Below are positions 21,501-32,393 of a DNA stretch of 64,000 nt, one piece after another (positions within the stretch are counted from its first letter, which is position 1; each line of letters starts with the position of its first letter). A model generated the notes under the pieces. It did no database searches. It had not been told where the DNA came from and worked only from the letters and a program-made list of their open reading frames with translations. The stretch is from the NCBI GenBank assembly GCA_016802295.1, contig JAESIW010000180.1:3951975-4015974 (forward strand), in the 5' to 3' direction. The position numbers and the translations under genes are program-made. Source of the DNA: Brachionus rotundiformis (taxonomy: Eukaryota; Rotifera; Eurotatoria; Ploima; Brachionidae).

Positions 21501-24500
21501 AAATGTTTTCCTCTATCAAACTAAATACAACTCGATTTTTGGCATATTTAAGTCATTTATCAGAATTATTATGCCAGCGGATAATCAATTTGACTTATCA
21601 AAAATAAACTCTTAGATAGTATTTGATGAAAATTAGATTCTTGCCAATCAAATTAGAAAATAGTTAATAAAATTGTTTATTAATTTCGATATGGAAATAC
21701 TTCAAATTCCGAATTTTAGTGTTAAAATAGTTTTAGTTACTTAGGAAGCATTTAGCGTTGGTTTAGCTCTCAGTCTAATGTATCCTTATGCCAAAAGATA
21801 AATTTTTATGTTAAATGTTGGCATAAGCTTCATCACTTTAATTTATCAAGCTGGTAAATGATAAATATTTTGAAGAGAACAAAAACATAAGATAATAATC
21901 CAATTATAAATATGCCAATGATTTAAGGAATTCCTTGTTAAACAAAATTAGCACTAAAAGTTCTCGCTTTTCATGAGTTTCTTTTTTTTTGAATAAGTTA
22001 AAACTGTCTTTTTTCGCCAGAACAAAAAAGTTTATTGATTTTTTTACCTCATATTTATGTTTATTAGAAATAAATAATCTATTAATAAATCATTTAAAAA
22101 TAACAATTTTTAATATTTATTTTAAAGATTGGTATTGAAGTAAAACTTGTAAAACTTGATTTTTTTACAAAAAAAGAAAAAAGTAGGCTTAATGATAATC
22201 AAGACATTAGTGGAAAAAGTCTATTTAGATCTTCATTTGCTTGAATGTTTTTCAAAATTCGATAACCATTTAATTATTTTCTTTTTCATTATCATACTCT
22301 TACTAATTTAGTTGTTAAAGTAATATTAATGAAGCAATTTTTTTAATTAATTTTCCTATAAACATCATCAATCATAGGCCTTGCTTGATATTTCAAATTT
22401 GCTGAAAATTATTTATACAAAATCGATATTACTTCAGGATTCACGAAGATGTTTTCTAGTTGATTAAGCCACTTTTGTTGATGAATGATTTACTTTTCGT
22501 GAAATAATCTGATTTATCATAATACTAATGCTGATAGACTTGTAGCATAGAGCTTAAAAGGAAAAAGTTTTATACAGATAGCTTTTCTTGTTTAAGACTC
22601 TGGCATAATAATTTTGCCTCTTTTATGTTCTCAAATACCATTATTTTGGTAAACAATATAAAGCATATATTTGAAATTCGATAGGTATAAAGAAAAAAAT
22701 AGATAAGTTGTAGAGTAGAAATTGGCAAAAAGCATCTGTTAGAAGTGGAAAAAAATTACTTCAATTAAGCATTGATTTAGCTTGTTTTTTTGGCTTAAAT
22801 AAACTGTCTAGTGTTTACTTTACAGAAACGAAAAGCCGGGTTTTAATAATTTTTAATTCCTCGAGCAAACATTTTCAGTGATGACTAAATTCCTCTTTAG
22901 AAATTAAATAAAATAATGGATAATTTATAAAATTTCTCTTTATTTATTTGATGCATTTGCACTTCAGCTCAAAACTTAATTCGAGTCGTGCCAAAATATA
23001 AAAGTTTTTTTTTTTCCCAATAAGTGCCATAATGGACGAAGACGATGACGTCTTAGGATACTATAACTATGGTGAGTTGCACTCTTTAAATCTTATCAAA
23101 TAAAACAAGAAAAAAAAACAAAATTAGGTTTTTCCAAAGTACCCGAAAAGTTGATTAACATTGTCACTAGAAAATAATTATTTTTTAATCACCTTAAGCA
23201 TGCAATTACATTGAATAATGTTAAATACTTAAAAATTGCTTTTTTTTTTAATTTTTCTAAAGAGAGAGAGAGAGAAGAATAGAGAGACGATGTTAAGAGA
23301 AGCTTATTGATAAAAAATCCTGACACTCTTGAAACTAATACTCAAAAATTTCAATAAATATTTTAAATTTGTCGTAGTCAATAAATTATTATTTTTAATT
23401 TAAATTTAATTTTTTTGAGTTTTCTATTAAGAAAAAAAATTGAGCTAGTCTTTTAGGGATTTAGAATTGAACATTTAAGTCGTTGTGAATTTAATTGATC
23501 CAAGTGGTCAAAAACTTGGTCCAGTATCCTAACTTGGATTAATTTAAGACCCAAATTCTACTGGCGTGTCTGTGCAATTATTTTCAAAGGACTTATTTTG
23601 TGATCAAAGTTTAAAAAATAATTAAAAACTCATAGAAAAAAAAGCTTTGTTCTCATTATTTCTTGTCTTTCACAAAATTTAAAAACTATCAAAACTCATT
23701 GTGAATTTTATTGATGCCATTATCATCAATTATTTACAGAGAAAAAAAAGAAGCAATTCAAATACGAAAAAATAGAAAATAGATTTTTTCCTCTTGATAA
23801 AGAATCGATGTGAATTTAATTATTAAACGACAAATTTCAAATATTGACTAAAATTCTCTAATTTTTTATATAATTTGCTCAATCTAATAGAGTTAATACT
23901 TCCTACTTTAAACTTAATTTCAAATCAACTTTGAAATAATGTTCCGGAGAGGTAAATATTTTTTACTTACTCGACATTAATTAGGCTTTGTTCTAGGACT
24001 CATTAGAAAATTGGAAACACTTCAGTTTATAATGAAATAAGATTTTTGTATTTGTTGGGAGTTAATTTAAGTTTTTTGAAATTTAAAGGATTATTTAATT
24101 CAAAGCTAAGCAAAAAGAGTAGAATTTTGCTATGACTAGTTTCAAATTTGACCAAAAAAGTTGGACCAGATCGTCCAGAAATGGAGATTTTTTAACCAAA
24201 ATTAGAATGAGACGTATACTAAAGAGTTTTTTTGATATTTTTGTGAATTGATGCGGATGCACCCATTATATTTATTTTTAAATAAATCCTAAATTAAAAT
24301 TGTTTTAATAAAGAGAATGAGTACGAGGAGAATTCACAAACCATTCTGCGCTATAAACCAAGACCAATAGAAGAATTGGTAAAAGAGACTCGTTTTACCA
24401 AAAAAGAAATTCAGTACATGTATCGTGGATTTAAACAAGAATGTCCAAGTGGTATAGTAACTGAACAAATGTTCAAAGAAATATACTCCCACTTTTTCCC

Positions 24501-25067
24501 TCAAGGAGGTTAATGAATTTATTTGTTAAAGTTTTATTTTTTTGTTTTAATATTTTATCATCTTGCCAGAATGTTCCAATTACGCTAGGTTAATTTTTGC
24601 GACACTAGACCAAAACTCAGATGGCACAGTTAATTTTGAGGACTTTCTGTTGGGCCTATCTATTTTATCACGAGGCACAATTGACGAAAAACTCAGATGG
24701 ATATTTAGTCTTTATGATATAAATAAAGATGGCAAAGTTACCAAAGAAGAACTTCAACTTGTCATTACATCAATTTACGAGCTGATGGGCAAGTTTACCA
24801 AACCATCAATAGATGAAAATGCACCCAAGCAGCATGCGGAGGTTGTTTTTAAAGTAATTCAATTTTTGATTAAATTCTTGTAATAAAATAAAATTTTTTT
24901 CTTAGAAATTTAACTCTAGACAAGATGATGTAATTACTATAGAAGATTTTATGCAGACATGTTATAATGTAATCTTATTTTAAATCAATTAATTTAAGTT
25001 AATAAATAATTTTTTCTAGGATGAATCAATTTTGAACTCGATGTCAATGTTAGATACTGTTTTTTAA
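15240..25067 (+). CDS. KCNIP: KChIP-like Kv-channel-interacting EF-hand protein
   Basis: Common exons are 24314-24508, 24570-24853, 24906-24968 and 25020-25067 (stop TAA). They encode TKKEIQYMYRGFKQECPSG, FFPQGGECSNYA, two clear EF-hand loops (DQNSDGTVNFED and DINKDGKVTKEE) and a degenerate fourth loop. This is the neuronal-calcium-sensor fold; FLLGLSILSRGT and YDINKDG are the typical KChIP blocks. KChIPs bind Kv4 N-termini and tune A-type current. The first exon 15240-15513 adds 91 Ser/Arg/His-rich residues (isoform 287 aa). Two other candidate first exons (19700-19727, 23032-23071) splice in the same phase 1, giving 205 and 209 aa. Small introns are 51-61 nt; intron 1 is up to 8.8 kb. All exon sums close in frame. 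Confidence 0.88.
19700..19727 (+). other. KCNIP: KChIP candidate first exon B (short)
   Basis: ATG plus eight codons (MESSSTSKK), then donor G|GTTTGT, again phase 1. Splicing to 24314 keeps the frame. The exon is short, so chance is possible. The support is position, phase and the family's habit of using alternative first exons. Confidence 0.35.
23032..23071 (+). other. KCNIP: KChIP candidate first exon C (acidic)
   Basis: ATG then DEDDDVLGYYNY, donor G|GTGAGTT, phase 1, joining 24314. The acidic, aromatic-ending peptide is coding-like, and the donor is close to consensus. It is the first exon nearest the common exons (1.2 kb away). Confidence 0.6.
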
Positions 25068-25815
25068 ATTCTAATTAAAGTCGGCATCAAATCGGACATT
25101 AAATTCTAAATTAAAAATCCAAATTTAATAAATGTGAACATCTCATTTAAATTTGTTCCATTTATCCTCTATTGTAAATTTTATTATATTATATTATATT
25201 ATTCAATAAAATTTTATGTTATTGATTTTGAGATAAATATTTTTATTTTTTTTGCAAATAAATTGTATAATAAAATAAAACTGATTTTTTCTATACGATT
25301 TTCTTAACCTTATATATTAAACTTGTGTTAAATATTTATAAGTTTTATCTCAACTGTTCTAATTTAATCAATAACTTAAGTATTTTTTGATTAAAATACT
25401 TTTTCACTTTATCAACATATTGTAAACTATCAAATTAATTTAGGTAAATTTTATCTCGTTGTGAGCAAAATTGGAAATATTAATTAATTAAATAGAATTA
25501 TTAATTTTGTTATTAAATTACAAATAAAGAATTGTTAAACATAATTTTTATTGTAAAATAATAAACATTAAATGATAAAATTTATTTCTAATCAATAAAA
25601 ATAATTAACTAAAAATTTAAATTAGCGTCAAAAGCAACTTCAAGTTTTAATTATTTTTTTAAAAAATGAATATAATTCATCATTTTATTTTAGTTAGCTT
25701 TTTATTAAGGATAATTAGAATCTCACGATATGATTTGATCATTTAGTAATTAACAAAACACTCAAAATTTTTTTAAATAATTTTTTATTTAACAATTTTT
25801 ATACTTTAAAGAAAA
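25068..25815. other. Intergenic between convergent genes
   Basis: The KChIP 3' UTR with AATAAA at 25205-25210, after a short TTATA repeat. The minus-strand AATAAA (TTTATT at 25784-25789) belongs to the tyrosine-rich gene. The stretch between them is AT-rich with no exon. Confidence 0.5.
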
Positions 25816-26124
25816 TTAGTACCCTTTGTAATCAGCTTTTTTGTCGTAGCCAGTTGACGGGTAGTCATATTTATAAGGAATATACTCATAAGTATAGCCG
25901 TAACTATATGGCTTGTAATCGTAGCCATGATACGGATTATAATCATGATACTTTGGCATGTAGTCCTCTTTCATGAATTTATAGTCAGGATAAAACGTTC
26001 TATAATAAACGTCTAAAATTGATCTCGATTTGAATGAACTTCCGTCGTTTGTAGCACTCACTTCATCACTAATTGATTGTAGAATCAAGCAAAAAATTGC
26101 TAAATATAACAAATTATATCTCAT
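25816..26124 (-). CDS. Tyrosine-rich secreted protein, 102 aa
   Basis: The start at 26124 (MRYNLLYLAIFCLILQSIS, a signal peptide) is the only ATG that fits. A minus-strand TATAAA at 26170-26175 puts transcription start near 26140, just before it. The mature chain has no cysteine. Its last 64 residues contain 21 tyrosines, spaced in YDY, GY, PY and KY units, with Lys, Asp and Pro between. Such composition is seen in secreted structural or adhesive proteins (cuticle, eggshell, glue), where tyrosines may be oxidised or cross-linked. That role is inference only. No family recognised. Confidence 0.7.
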   Translation of the reverse strand: MRYNLLYLAIFCLILQSISDEVSATNDGSSFKSRSILDVYYRTFYPDYKFMKEDYMPKYHDYNPYHGYDYKPYSYGYTYEYIPYKYDYPSTGYDKKADYKGY

Positions 26125-26169
26125 ATTCTTTAAATTTTGATATTTTTTCAAGTGAAGCTTTTTATTTAA

Positions 26170-26175
26170 TTTATA
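26170..26175 (-). promoter_or_regulatory. TATA box of the tyrosine-rich protein gene
   Basis: TATAAA on the minus strand 46-51 nt upstream of the ATG at 26124. Confidence 0.45.
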
Positions 26176-26565
26176 CTAAATTTATGGGTCGTTAAAATCA
26201 TTTTAAATCAATTTTAATTTGTCATTACAAACTTTATTCGAAAGAAAAATTAGCTCAAACAAAATTAATCATCAAGGTTATGTAAAAATAAAAAATTAAC
26301 TAATTATCTGGAGCAGGATTTTGAGTTTAATTATTTAATTTGTTTAAAAATATAAATAAAGAATTATTTTTAATGCGATAACTTAATTCGTTTAAATTCA
26401 AAATTAAAGCCAGTGCATAAAATGTATTTAATTTTGCTACTCTATTTTATTAAATATCTAAAATACATTTAAACTGAATTTAAAATTTCATCTAAAATTA
26501 AATTGAAAAATAAAAATTTCAAAAAAATAAGAAAAAATCATTTTTGATTTGGTTAAAGTTACAAT

Positions 26566-26903
26566 ATGAGCAAAGCAAATCCACCTGAGTTAAAAAAGTA
26601 GTATTTTTTATAAACTTACCCAACAAGATTTTTGATTTTTTTTAAAGGTTTATGGACAAGAAAGTTTCATGTAATTTAAAATTGGTACTTTTTAAATAAT
26701 TTTTTTGAAAAAAATTTTTTTCAGTGAAGATAAACGGGAACAGATTAGTAACGGGAACCCTCAGAGGCTATGACCCATTTATGAACTTGGTGATTGACGA
26801 AGCCACTGAGCACGTAAGAGGAAGCAATGTTATGAATCCAATAGGCATGGTAGTTGTTAGAGGCAATAGTGTCGTCATGATTGAAGCTCTTGAACGACTT
26901 TAA
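26566..26903 (+). CDS. SNRPG: Small nuclear ribonucleoprotein G (SmG)
   Basis: Three exons: 26566-26597, 26648-26670 and 26725-26903, with introns of 50 and 54 nt. Together they encode 77 aa, the usual SmG length. It starts MSKANPPELKKFMDKKVSL. The Sm1 motif has NGNRLVTGTLRGYDPFMNLVIDE and the Sm2 motif has IGMVVVRGNSVVMIEAL, both diagnostic for SmG. The protein is one of seven in the Sm ring on U1, U2, U4 and U5 snRNAs and acts in pre-mRNA splicing in the nucleus. The 23-nt middle exon is very small but required by frame and homology. A poly(A) signal overlaps the stop codon (26903-26908). Confidence 0.95.
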
Positions 26904-26908
26904 ATAAA
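26903..26908 (+). terminator. Poly(A) signal overlapping the SmG stop codon
   Basis: The last base of the TAA stop is the first base of AATAAA, so the 3' UTR could be only about 15-25 nt. A second AATAAA follows at 26956-26961. Confidence 0.5.
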
Positions 26909-28426
26909 ATTTTGTGTGACTTGATTGATTATTGTGTTGATCATTATTGTTTTTGAATAAATTTTACCCATTAAGTTGTTAATTAATTTCTTTAAAAATT
27001 CTTTTCACATATGTTTTTAAACGATTGGCAATATTAACAATACTTGTAATCGAGTTCAATTTTAAATTAAAATTAAGACTTTAATACAAAAGTCCAAAAG
27101 GAAATTAAGGACAAAATGACTTATTTGTGAATCCTTCTTTAATTTTATAAGCATCAATTTTTATCATTGAGTGCATATTTTTCATTAAAACTCTATCGAG
27201 CATTAATAATAAAAGCAAAGAGGTCCTTGAATTCTGAATTCGATCCGAAATTGCTTTATTCTTTATTTAAAAACGAAATTATCTCTTAAAATAATAACAA
27301 AATAAATTCGAATTTCAGTCTTAAAAAAGCAGACAAGGACAAAAAAATTATTTGGCTAATTTTACACTGATTTAAGCTTTAAAATAAAAAGGAAATATAA
27401 ATTTAATGAATGAGAAAATATTTTCTTAAATTTTTCAATTAGAAATAATTAGAGATTAGTAATTTCCCATTTATCTGATTCAGTGTAGGATTAAAATTTT
27501 AGAGTCTAAAGCCGAAAAAAGTTTTAATTGATAAATCAATTCTCTAATTGCATTACGCCATTTTTTTTCCTTATCAGTTTGTTATATAATTTTTTAATGT
27601 GATTATTTTTTATATAACAGGAAAATTACACATGATCCATTTTTTCGATAAATAAAACATGAAACAAAAACGAATTCCGCTTTAGATCGGACTTTATTTA
27701 TGATCTCCGGATTTATTTAATAAAATGGTTTTTATTCCATTAAATATCATACTATGGTAGAATATGGTTGAATTTTTATACTAATTTTTGCTTAACTGAT
27801 GATATTTAAAATTTAACAATTACTATAGTTGAATATGTTTATGTGGTTACTATTTGGTATCAAAATTTTCTCTAAAATTGTTTTACTGGCCAAACTATAG
27901 CTTGATCTCTTGATCTTGGTAGCTAAATTTCTTCAATTCACTTCCTCAATTCGGATTTTTGACGCCCTTTACTTTTACTTTGCCAAACGCCTCAAATGAT
28001 TCAAAACAAGAAAGTTAGTGCTGCTTTTTCAAAGATTTGCTTTTTATTTTTGAGATTGGCTGATTCAGTTATTTCTAAAATTTGATTAATTAATTAAATA
28101 TGAGGGATTTCACGTATTTAATTAAATATATGATAGATAACTTAATCCTGTTGATCATATTTAAATTTTGTTTCTTAATTAGATAATTTAAAAATATAAA
28201 TTTAAACAAGAATTTTTAGACATTTTTATTGCTATTATATCAAACTTCAATTTTCTTTTTTTTTTATTGAAATCGATATTATTTTTGACACAAGAAAGAA
28301 TTTCCTTACATTCTCAATTAAAATCAGTTAAGCATTTTTTAATCTTGAATAATTTTATTATTGTTTTTCAATATCCGCTGTTAAAAATGTATTCGATTTT
28401 ATGTTAAATTTAGATTCAAAACTAAA
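26909..28426. other. Intergenic between SmG and guanylate cyclase
   Basis: AT-rich DNA without a recognisable exon or repeat with clear ends. The cyclase promoter is expected at the right end. Confidence 0.4.
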
Positions 28427-31400
28427 ATGGTTTATGGAATATTGGTGCAAAGTGTTGAGGTATTTTAATTATAAATAAAAATGGGTATTTTTTTGCAATT
28501 TAATTTAATTAGGACGCCATAATTACCAGATATGGCAAAGAATTGTGGGAACAAATACAAGAATTTTTAAATTTTGATGGAAATACTCTGCTTCAAAAAA
28601 AAATATACTCAGATGAATTATTTGGACAAATAATTGACGCTTTGATTTTATTCCGTCAGGAAGGTGATCATGACTATTATATGGAATTTTTTGGTAAATT
28701 TTTAAACAAACCTCTGGCAAATTGACTAAATATATAAATTAAAGGCAATTCTTTTGTGGGCTATTTTTCACATTACGGATTTGAGAAAATTCTGCGAGTA
28801 GCAGGCAGAAATTTTAGAGATTTCCTTTATTCAATTGACCAGCTTCATGACAGCAATAGATTTATGTTTCCGCAAATGAAAAGTCCCCTTTTTTATGTTG
28901 AATCAGAAGACGAAAACGGAGTTTATCTTCACTATCAGTTAAACTTATTATATTTACTTTAACTAAAAATTTTTAATTAATCATCAAATTTTAGGTCAAC
29001 CAGACGTGGATTTAATTATTATGTAATTGGACAATTAAAAGAATGCTGCAAAAGATTTTACAACATTTCTTGTGAAGTTCGAATTCATGAGGATATATCT
29101 GATGAAAAGCGTAATTAAATATAATTAATTGTTTTTTTATTTTCAAATTAATTTTTTTCAAAATAGACAAAAAATTTAATTTTTTAATTTTTAGAAAATC
29201 ATGTGATATACAGAATTGATTTTAAGAATCATGCATATTTAGAAGATAATGACACTAAAAGCATATCCTCAATTTGGACAACTAAAATGAATAATATCAT
29301 GTCCGGCACATTGTTAAATGTAACTTAATTTATTTTTAAAAAGCGACCAAAATGATTATTTTTAACAAGCTTTTTCCTTTCTCAATTGGGTTTGGGAAAG
29401 ATTTAAAAATTAAATTCATCGGACATGCAATTGAAAGCTTGTTTACCGAGGAATTGGTTGGTAGAAATTTATTCGATCTGTTTAAAATTACTCGGCCACC
29501 TTACCACAATGATTGGAACTCGGTAAATTAAAATTATTTTGATTTCTTATGATTAGGGCTGAAAGTCGTTTAGATTTTAATAAACAGCAGCTCGGTGATA
29601 TTCGAGATAGAGAATATTTGTGAGTTAAAAACCTCAAATTCAAAAGATACAAAAATAAAAATAAAGGGTCAAATGAAACTACTTAAGGATATTGATGCCA
29701 TAGCTTTTCTAGGACATCCAGTGTAAGCACACTAAAAATCTTATTTTATATTTTCAATAATTTATCTTTTTTTAATTCAATTCATTTTATGGCTTTTATA
29801 TATTAATTTTTTATTAAAAAATTTGAATTAGTATCAATGATATGGACGAAATGTGCAACTTTGGTTTGTATCTGAACGACTTGAATAAATTTGATGGTAG
29901 CGCTGAAATGCTGGTCACTGAGATGCAGCATCAGGCCCAGCTTCAAAAAGCTTATGAAACAGTAAACTAATTGATTATTTTAAATAATTTATTAATCTAA
30001 AATTTAACCCAAATAGCAACAATCATGGACTGCTAGTTTGGAAGAAACTCGTCTTCAATTGAATCAATGGAAAAAAAAAGGTAAAAAGCTATTGTACTCG
30101 TTGCTACCTGCACGAATAGCTAAGCTAATTGAAAATGGAGTTAAACCAAACTCTATTTGTGAAACATTCGAACAGGTGACAATAATGTTTGTGAATACTG
30201 TCGAGTTTAGCAGTATAGTCAAGAACGCTGAGCCTACACAATTAATTAAGTTTGTGAACTCGACCATATCTGTTTATGACAGCATAGTGTCCACCTATGA
30301 TAAAGTTCAAAAGGTTTATTTAAATAAGTTTTAAAAATCTTAATAAATAAAATTTAAAATTTTTTTTGTAAAAGATTGAAACTAAAGCAGATGGTTCGTA
30401 TTTGATTGTTACAGGTTTGGACCAACATTCGCCAAACGATTCTTCAAGTCTAGGAAAAGAGGTAGAGAGTGTCAAATTTTAAGATTTAATTTTTTATTTA
30501 TTTTTATAGTCTATGTTCAGCATCAGAACCAACAATGATGAAGAATCCGCTAATAAAAGACAATTTCCTAATTTTAATCAATGCGAGTTATTATGCGCTG
30601 TTGGATTAGAAATTATCGAAAACAGCCACGAATTGCATAACCCTTTTGACTCAGATAATCAAGATGCTTTAAAGATTAAGATTGGCATCCACACAGGAAG
30701 TATTGTTGCTGGTATTGTTGGTCTTTCAAACATTCAGTTTTGTTTGTTTGGCGACACGGTAAATACAGCTTCTAGAATGTGCAGCAATAGTGATGTATAA
30801 GCTTGAAAAATAATAAATTTTTTGGTTAAAATAGTATTTTTTATTCCAGGCTGGTAAAATTCTTTTAAGCGATAGCTCATACAATCAATTAAAAAATTCC
30901 AACTACTACGATTGTGAGTTTAGAGATACCATTGAAGTAAAGGTAACGTTACTTTTAATTATTTATCATATTTGATCAGCCAGAAGAAAATTTTTTTTCT
31001 AATAATCTAATTAGAAAAATGTACACATTGCAAAATATTTTATTAAGATTATTTATTTTGGAAAAAATAGTTCATCATTTTTTTAATATGGTAAAAAGTT
31101 TTGTTAACTGATTAAGATTTAACTATTGGTGAATTGTCCTGATACTAGTTTTAAATGAAAAATATTTAATAATTTTTTCAAAAAGTTTTTTTAATTTTTT
31201 AATTTCCAATTTTATTTTCTGGATACTCAATAAGTACTGTTTTTAATGCCGTATTCCCTCGTTCGATTATGCTGCACTTTAAGCTAAGCTACCAGATTTT
31301 GGACCATGCATTAAAGCACATTTCACCAATATTAAAAAAATATTCATAATTTTCATGTATTAGCTTTTACTGCAGCATAATCGAACGAGGGAATACGATA

Positions 31401-32297
31401 TTATAAAACAATAGTCAAATAATGAACATATTAAGATATTCGAGAATTCCTTAGTATCTTGCTGATGATTTCTTTGCATCAAAAATTCTACTTGGTAGTC
31501 AATTTTAGCACTCAAAATCAGGAGAAGTTTTTTGGACCCATTGAGTTAACTTATCTTTTTAATTTTTATTCGATGAAAATAGCTATTTTGCAATAAAAAT
31601 AAATTAATTTTAAAATTTTTCGACTTAAATTATCAGATTGCAAAAAAAAATTTAAAAAATGATTTAATTTATTTAACCAAATACAAATAAGAGATATCGT
31701 ATAGGGAGCCGAAAAAACTCATCTGGTGTTTGAGTGTTAGGGTCCAATTTTATTCCAAAGGTCGGATTGGACTGTTTCAATGTTTATGAACTCATCCGAT
31801 ATCTCATATTTTTTCGAAGCTCAGATTTGGTAATTGTTTTAAAAAACATATTTTTAGCATTAATCAGCTAATTATAGCTAGATTTTAGAAAAAGTTCATT
31901 TCTAAAATTTTAAGATATAATTTTTTTATTTGTTAGTTTCAAAAATTAAATTTTCAAGAAATCCCAGGACCGAGAGCGTTTGGAGAATTCCTTACACCAT
32001 GATAAATAAATTTCTAAATAGATATTTTTATTTATTTTAAAGTCTAAATATTGGTAACCACTTGGTAAAAAAGAGAGTATCCAAATAGAATTTCAGAATA
32101 AGATAGAAAATTGCTAAAACTTAAGCGTTACACCATGATTTAATTAATTTTTTAGTTTTTTTAAATTGTATTTATTTATTCCAATCAAATAATTTGCTTT
32201 TAAAGATTTTTTTTAAATTAATTTTGTTTTTTTAAAGGGTAAAGGATCAATGCAAACATATTGGCTAAAAGGCAGAAAAAATGGAATCAAAGAATGA
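28427..32297 (+). CDS. Atypical soluble guanylate cyclase (beta-like, heme-binding H-NOX)
   Basis: Thirteen exons: 28427-28459, 28513-28693, 28745-28937, 28995-29110, 29195-29319, 29370-29522, 29574-29722, 29832-29961, 30017-30313, 30375-30461, 30510-30794, 30850-30942, 32238-32297. All join in frame to 633 aa. The H-NOX domain (1-185) keeps the proximal heme histidine (H106 in IDQLHDS) and the YxSxR heme-propionate motif (135-139). A HNOBA/PAS region follows (FPFSIGFGKDLKI...FDLFKITRPP), then a signalling helix (WKKKGKKLLYSLLPARIA) and the cyclase domain (about 408-625). There the first metal-site Asp position is Asn420 (FVNTVEF), while D465, C566, N573 and R577 are kept. The GDTVNTASRM block resembles the NO-insensitive, oxygen-sensing invertebrate cyclases. 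Cytosolic. GTP-to-cGMP activity is expected but uncertain. Confidence 0.9.
31250..31397. mobile_element. MITE with perfect 27-bp terminal inverted repeats
   Basis: Bases 31250-31276 (CGTATTCCCTCGTTCGATTA and the following TGCTGCA) are repeated exactly in inverse at 31371-31397. Near-identity continues inward to an AAGCTAA/TTAGCTT pair. The 148-bp element has an AT-rich centre and no coding capacity, and it lies in the last intron of the guanylate cyclase gene. No convincing target-site duplication was found, so the superfamily is open. Confidence 0.75.
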
Positions 32298-32393
32298 AGA
32301 AAAAATTTATCTTGATTTACTTAAATTATTAACCACCCTTTATGATTAAATAAATTTTTAAGATATTATTTAAATAAAATCTCAAAAGCAAAA

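Larger units (their letters stand above)
15514..24313 (+). other. Large first intron / promoter region of KChIP
   Basis: About 8.8 kb of AT-rich DNA holding candidate first exons B and C. It carries a (CT)n run at about 19943-19961 and a complementary (AG)n run at 23261-23275. No other gene was recognised. Short open frames near 18789-18980 and 19107-19361 have no coding character. Confidence 0.5.

Noticed and set aside
24563..24883. Open frame starting MPECSNYARL as an independent EF-hand gene
   Set aside because: It is a KChIP internal exon read with flanking intron; the apparent start is TTG in the splice acceptor.
31690..31812. GAGATATCG ... CGATATCTC as a second MITE in the cyclase intron
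   Set aside because: Only 9 bp of inverted match and no extension; chance is likely in AT-rich DNA.
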